Assembly (NCBI GenBank): GCA_934777245.1
Contig: CAKVND010000070.1
Location: 1-7,132 of the forward strand
Direction: 5' to 3'
Origin: an uncultured Candidatus Melainabacteria bacterium
Lineage (GTDB): Bacteria; Cyanobacteriota; Vampirovibrionia; Gastranaerophilales; Gastranaerophilaceae
DNA length: 7,132 bases
Part shown: piece by piece, positions 4,235-7,132 of the stretch
Layout of the letters: the number at the start of each line of letters is the position of its first letter
Position numbering within the stretch: position 1 is the first letter of the stretch
The notes under the pieces: generated by a model
Told to the model about the DNA's origin: nothing
Databases searched by the model: none
Seen by the model: the letters and a program-made list of their open reading frames with translations, nothing else
Position numbers and translations under genes: made by a program

Positions 4235-5413
4235 ATGAACATAAACACTAATTACGAAAATCTTGAACAAAGCTACTTATTTTCTACAATTGCAAAAAAA
4301 GTAAACGAATTTGTTGCAAATAACCCTGATAAAAAAGTTATTAAATTAGGTATTGGCGATGTTACTTTGCCATTATGTAAAGCTGTTGTAAAAGCATTGC
4401 ATAGCGCAGTTGACGAAATGGGAGTTCAAGCAACTTTTAGAGGATATGGGCCTGAACAAGGTTATGATTTTTTACGTGAAGCTGTTCAAAAATATTACAA
4501 ATCACATAATGTCGAACTGGATTTGGACGAAATCTTTATTTCTGACGGTGCAAAAAGTGATTTAGGAAACATTTTGGATTTATTTGCAAAAGAAAATACC
4601 GTTCTCGTACCAGACCCTGTTTATCCTGTTTACGTTGACACAAACGTTATGGCAGGCAGAAAAGTTATTTTTGTTGACGCAAATGGTGAAAACGAATTCT
4701 TACCGCTACCGGACAAAAACGTAAAAGCTGATATTATTTATATTTGCTCACCTAACAACCCTACCGGCGCGGTTTACAACAAAGAGCAACTAAAAGCGTG
4801 GGTTGATTACGCTAAATCAATGAACGCGATAATTTTATTTGACTCCGCTTACGAATGCTTTATTTCTGATTCTGAATTACCAAGAAGCATTTATGAAATT
4901 GAAGGCGCAAAAGATTGTGCAATAGAATTCTGTTCACTTTCAAAAACTGCCGGATTTACCGGTACAAGGTGCGGTTATACAATCGTTCCTAAGAATTTAG
5001 GCAAACTAAACAAAATGTGGTTGAGACGCCAAACTACAAAATTCAATGGCGTACCTTATATCGTACAAAGAGCCGCTGAAGCAGTCTTTTCCGAAGAAGG
5101 TCAAAAAGAAATTAAAGAAAATATTGGTTATTACAAAGAAAATGCAAAGATAATTTCCGACACATTAAAAAAATGCGGAATCTGGCATGTTGGTGGAAAG
5201 CACTCACCATACATCTGGTTAAAATGCCCTAACAACATGAAATCTTGGGAATTCTTTGATTATTTACTAGAAAATGCACAAATAGTAGGAACTCCCGGTG
5301 CCGGTTTTGGAAAAAACGGCGAAAGCTACTTCCGTTTAACATCATTTGGCTCTTATGAAAATACCGTAGAAGCAATGAAAAGATTTGAAAAATGCGTTTC
5401 TGCCAATAAATAA
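4235..5413 (+). CDS. dapL: LL-diaminopimelate aminotransferase
   Basis: This 392-residue PLP enzyme converts tetrahydrodipicolinate and glutamate directly to LL-diaminopimelate, bypassing the succinylase or acetylase branches, for lysine and peptidoglycan synthesis in the cytosol. It belongs to fold-type I aminotransferases, and DapL is indicated by IKLGIGDVTLPL (36-47) and FRGYGPEQGYDFLREAV (68-84). PLP residues are visible: N175 in CSPNNPTG, D203 and Y206 in LFDSAYECF, K237 (Schiff-base lysine) in SLSKTAGFTGTR, and R245. R367 in YFRLTSFG should bind the substrate carboxylate. The length is close to the usual 400-410. It has its own promoter and a strong terminator, so it is probably monocistronic. 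No other lysine-pathway gene lies nearby. A related class I aminotransferase of other specificity is possible but much less likely. Confidence 0.93.
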   Translation: MNINTNYENLEQSYLFSTIAKKVNEFVANNPDKKVIKLGIGDVTLPLCKAVVKALHSAVDEMGVQATFRGYGPEQGYDFLREAVQKYYKSHNVELDLDEIFISDGAKSDLGNILDLFAKENTVLVPDPVYPVYVDTNVMAGRKVIFVDANGENEFLPLPDKNVKADIIYICSPNNPTGAVYNKEQLKAWVDYAKSMNAIILFDSAYECFISDSELPRSIYEIEGAKDCAIEFCSLSKTAGFTGTRCGYTIVPKNLGKLNKMWLRRQTTKFNGVPYIVQRAAEAVFSEEGQKEIKENIGYYKENAKIISDTLKKCGIWHVGGKHSPYIWLKCPNNMKSWEFFDYLLENAQIVGTPGAGFGKNGESYFRLTSFGSYENTVEAMKRFEKCVSANK

Positions 5414-5442
5414 TAATCTTATTATTTAAATAATTTCATAAA

Positions 5443-5477
5443 TAATAAGGGCGCGAACTTCGTTCGCGCCCTTATTA
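5443..5477. terminator. strong bidirectional terminator hairpin
   Basis: A 16-bp perfect stem (5443-5458 with 5462-5477) has the GC-rich core GGGCGCGAAC and a three-base TTC loop. The flanks are AT-rich on both strands but lack a long pure T-run. It lies between the convergent dapL and decarboxylase genes and should stop transcription from both sides. A separate 14-bp AT palindrome (ATTATTTAAATAAT, 5421-5434) lies just upstream. Confidence 0.88.
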
Positions 5478-5496
5478 CATTAATTTATCCATATCC

Positions 5497-6666
5497 TTAG
5501 TGACAAAGTGCTAATAGAACACCTGCTGCAACAGCAGAACCGATTACACCTGCTACGTTAGGACCCATAGCGTGCATTAACAAGAAGTTTTGAGGATTAG
5601 CCTCTAAACCTACTTTGTTAGAAACACGAGCTGCCATTGGAACTGCAGAAACACCTGCTGAACCAATAAGCGGGTTGATTTTTGTTTTTGAGAACAAGTT
5701 CATAAACTTAGCCATCAATACACCTGCTGCTGTTGCAACAGAGAATGCAATGATACCTAGAACTAAGATTTTCAATGTTTCTAAAGTTAGGAAGTGGTCA
5801 TATTGTAGTTTTAAACCAACAGCCAAACCTAAGAAAATTGTAACGATGTTGATTAAAGCGTTTTGCATAGTGTCTGATAATCTTTCAACAACACCACATT
5901 CTTTACATAAGTTACCGAATGTCAACATACCTACTAGAGGGCAAGCATCAGGCAAGAAAATTGCACAAAGCACAAGAACTACTAGAGGGAAAGTAATTTT
6001 TTCTCTCTTAGAAACTTCTCTTAACTGTGTCATTTGAATTTTTCTTTCAGCTTCAGTTGTCAACAACTTCATTATAGGAGGTTGAATCAATGGAACTAAA
6101 GCCATGTAAGAGTATGCTGCAACTGCAATTGCACCCAATAAATCAGGAGCCAATCTGGAAGTTACAAAGATTGAAGTAGGACCATCAGCACCACCAATGA
6201 TACCGATAGAACCTGCTTCAGGTAAGCTGAATCCTAAGAACAATGCCAAGAATAATGCACCAAAGATACCAAACTGTGCTGCACCACCCAATAAAGCTGT
6301 TTTAGGGTTTGCAATCAACGGACCAAAGTCTGTCATGGCACCAACACCCATAAAAATAATCAATGGGAAAATACCAATTGCAGGGTCAATACCTACTTTA
6401 TAAACAAATTGTTGAAATCCGTGATCGCAAGGGAAGTTTGCAATCAAACCTCCAAATGCGATAGGAACAAGAAGCAATGGTTCAAATTGTTTTTTGATAC
6501 CCAACCAAAGTAAGAACAAACAAATGAACACCATTAATACTTGTCCGTACATGTGTAAAAATTGTTCTACACTATTTTGAATTGTTGGATCAGCAGGAAG
6601 TACGAAGTTTACGATGCCTGTTGAATTCCAAAGGTTTAATAAACCGTCTTGAATACTAATAGTCAT
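5497..6666 (-). CDS. Na+-translocating decarboxylase beta subunit (OadB/MmdB/GcdB family)
   Basis: This 389-residue integral membrane protein is the sodium channel and carboxybiotin decarboxylation subunit of a biotin-dependent sodium pump. It couples decarboxylation of oxaloacetate, methylmalonyl-CoA or glutaconyl-CoA to Na+ export. Family hallmarks are [11 protein letters not shown] (111-121), [20 protein letters not shown] (156-175) with the essential Asp at D161, [18 protein letters not shown] (331-348), and [18 protein letters not shown] (365-382) with N370 and S377 at the positions known to matter for Na+ binding in Klebsiella OadB. Many hydrophobic segments are visible (for example 42-57, 64-77, 97-110, 135-148, 227-238, 301-318). 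The length fits MmdB/GcdB better than the 433-residue Klebsiella OadB, but substrate cannot be decided without the alpha subunit. AAAGGA lies 8 nt upstream of the ATG; the upstream stop is 19 nt away, so it is co-transcribed with the biotin carrier gene. Confidence 0.94.
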   Translation of the reverse strand: MTISIQDGLLNLWNSTGIVNFVLPADPTIQNSVEQFLHMYGQVLMVFICLFLLWLGIKKQFEPLLLVPIAFGGLIANFPCDHGFQQFVYKVGIDPAIGIFPLIIFMGVGAMTDFGPLIANPKTALLGGAAQFGIFGALFLALFLGFSLPEAGSIGIIGGADGPTSIFVTSRLAPDLLGAIAVAAYSYMALVPLIQPPIMKLLTTEAERKIQMTQLREVSKREKITFPLVVLVLCAIFLPDACPLVGMLTFGNLCKECGVVERLSDTMQNALINIVTIFLGLAVGLKLQYDHFLTLETLKILVLGIIAFSVATAAGVLMAKFMNLFSKTKINPLIGSAGVSAVPMAARVSNKVGLEANPQNFLLMHAMGPNVAGVIGSAVAAGVLLALCH

Positions 6667-6685
6667 TTCTAACGTCCTTTCCTAA

Positions 6686-7132
6686 CTAACCGATAACTAC
6701 CAATGTTTGTCCGGTAATGATTTTATCGCCTTGAGCAACTTCGATAGCTTGAACTGTACCTGCTTTTGGTGATTTTACTTCAGTTTCCATTTTCATAGCT
6801 TCAACAACCAATAATACATCGCCTTCAGCTACTTCATCACCTTCAGCTACTTCAATTCTTAATACGTTACCAGGTAAAGCTGCTTTAACTTCTTCACCTT
6901 CAGCAGAACCTGCAGCAGCTTTTTGTTCAATACCAGCTTTTACATTAATGTCATAAGCTTTGCCGTTAACAGTTGCTTTATCACCTTCAAGTTTAACAGC
7001 GTAGTTTTTACCGTTAACTTTAATAGTGTATTCGCCTGTTGAAGATGCTTGAGCGGCAGGTGCAGCTTCTTTATTAGCAGTTTTATTAACTGAAACTTTA
7101 CCTTTACCAAGCAAGAATTCAATACCTTTATC
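6686..7132 (-). CDS. biotin carboxyl carrier domain of the decarboxylase (5' end cut by window)
   Basis: The reading frame is open to the window edge, where it begins DKGIEFLLGKGKVSV, so the real start lies beyond 7132; the in-frame TTG at 7114 has no ribosome site and is unlikely. The visible 148 residues comprise a lysine/alanine-rich linker, two short tandem units (YTIKVNGKNYAVKLEG and KATVNGKAYDINVKAG), an A/E-rich linker, and a C-terminal biotinyl domain with EAMKMETE. The AMKM lysine, encoded at 6793-6791, is the biotin attachment site. The domain carries CO2 from the carboxyltransferase subunit to the membrane beta subunit encoded immediately downstream. It may be a separate carrier (GcdC/MmdC-like) or the C terminus of a fused alpha subunit (OadA-like). 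The gene continues outside the window. Confidence 0.9.
   Translation of the reverse strand, partial: DKGIEFLLGKGKVSVNKTANKEAAPAAQASSTGEYTIKVNGKNYAVKLEGDKATVNGKAYDINVKAGIEQKAAAGSAEGEEVKAALPGNVLRIEVAEGDEVAEGDVLLVVEAMKMETEVKSPKAGTVQAIEVAQGDKIITGQTLVVIG

Noticed and set aside
5615..6403. Plus-strand open frames opposite the decarboxylase beta subunit gene
   Set aside because: They are antisense shadows of a strongly conserved membrane protein gene and have no recognisable features or ribosome sites.

Overview
The window is low-GC bacterial DNA of Gram-negative character. It carries five confidently recognisable genes, a partial sixth, two small unrecognised ORFs, and two kinds of intergenic repeat. 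LL-diaminopimelate aminotransferase, a DUF151 bifunctional-nuclease protein, a GspE/PilB-type protein and a sodium-pumping decarboxylase operon occur together. That combination would fit an anaerobic gut lineage such as the non-photosynthetic Cyanobacteria relatives (Vampirovibrionia/Gastranaerophilales), or less likely Elusimicrobiota. This placement is inference from gene content and base composition only, because no rRNA or other phylogenetic marker is present.

Layout. Positions 1-1961 (+) hold a stand-alone CheY-like receiver followed by a GspE/PilB-family protein. The gap between them is filled by a 129-nt inverted repeat built from an 8-bp tandem unit. The ATPase keeps its Walker A motif but appears to have lost most of the rest of its catalytic apparatus. 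Positions 1965-2741 (-) encode NAD kinase, convergent with the ATPase gene and separated from it by only 3 nt. A 60-bp divergent promoter region (2742-2801) separates NAD kinase from the DUF151 protein (2802-3311, +). The two promoters interlock, and the NAD kinase transcript is predicted to be leaderless. Positions 3323-3679 (-) encode a lysine-rich 118-residue protein that I do not recognise.

Positions 3680-4234 are an AT-rich 555-bp stretch without a confident gene. It contains two copies of a 44/45-bp direct repeat, a 144-bp element with 31-bp inverted ends that carry covarying palindromes, a possible 34-residue ORF on the minus strand, and the promoter for the next gene. Positions 4235-5413 (+) encode LL-diaminopimelate aminotransferase. 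It meets, across a strong bidirectional terminator hairpin, a minus-strand operon (5497-7132). That operon encodes a biotin carrier domain, cut by the window edge, and the membrane beta subunit of a Na+-translocating decarboxylase.

The genes are mostly housekeeping: NADP supply, lysine/peptidoglycan precursor synthesis and membrane energisation by decarboxylation. I see no defence system, CRISPR array, phage or transposase. The points most worth a second look are the degenerate GspE/PilB-like protein paired with a lone receiver, the repeat that fits exactly between those two genes, the predicted leaderless NAD kinase mRNA, and the covarying palindrome element.
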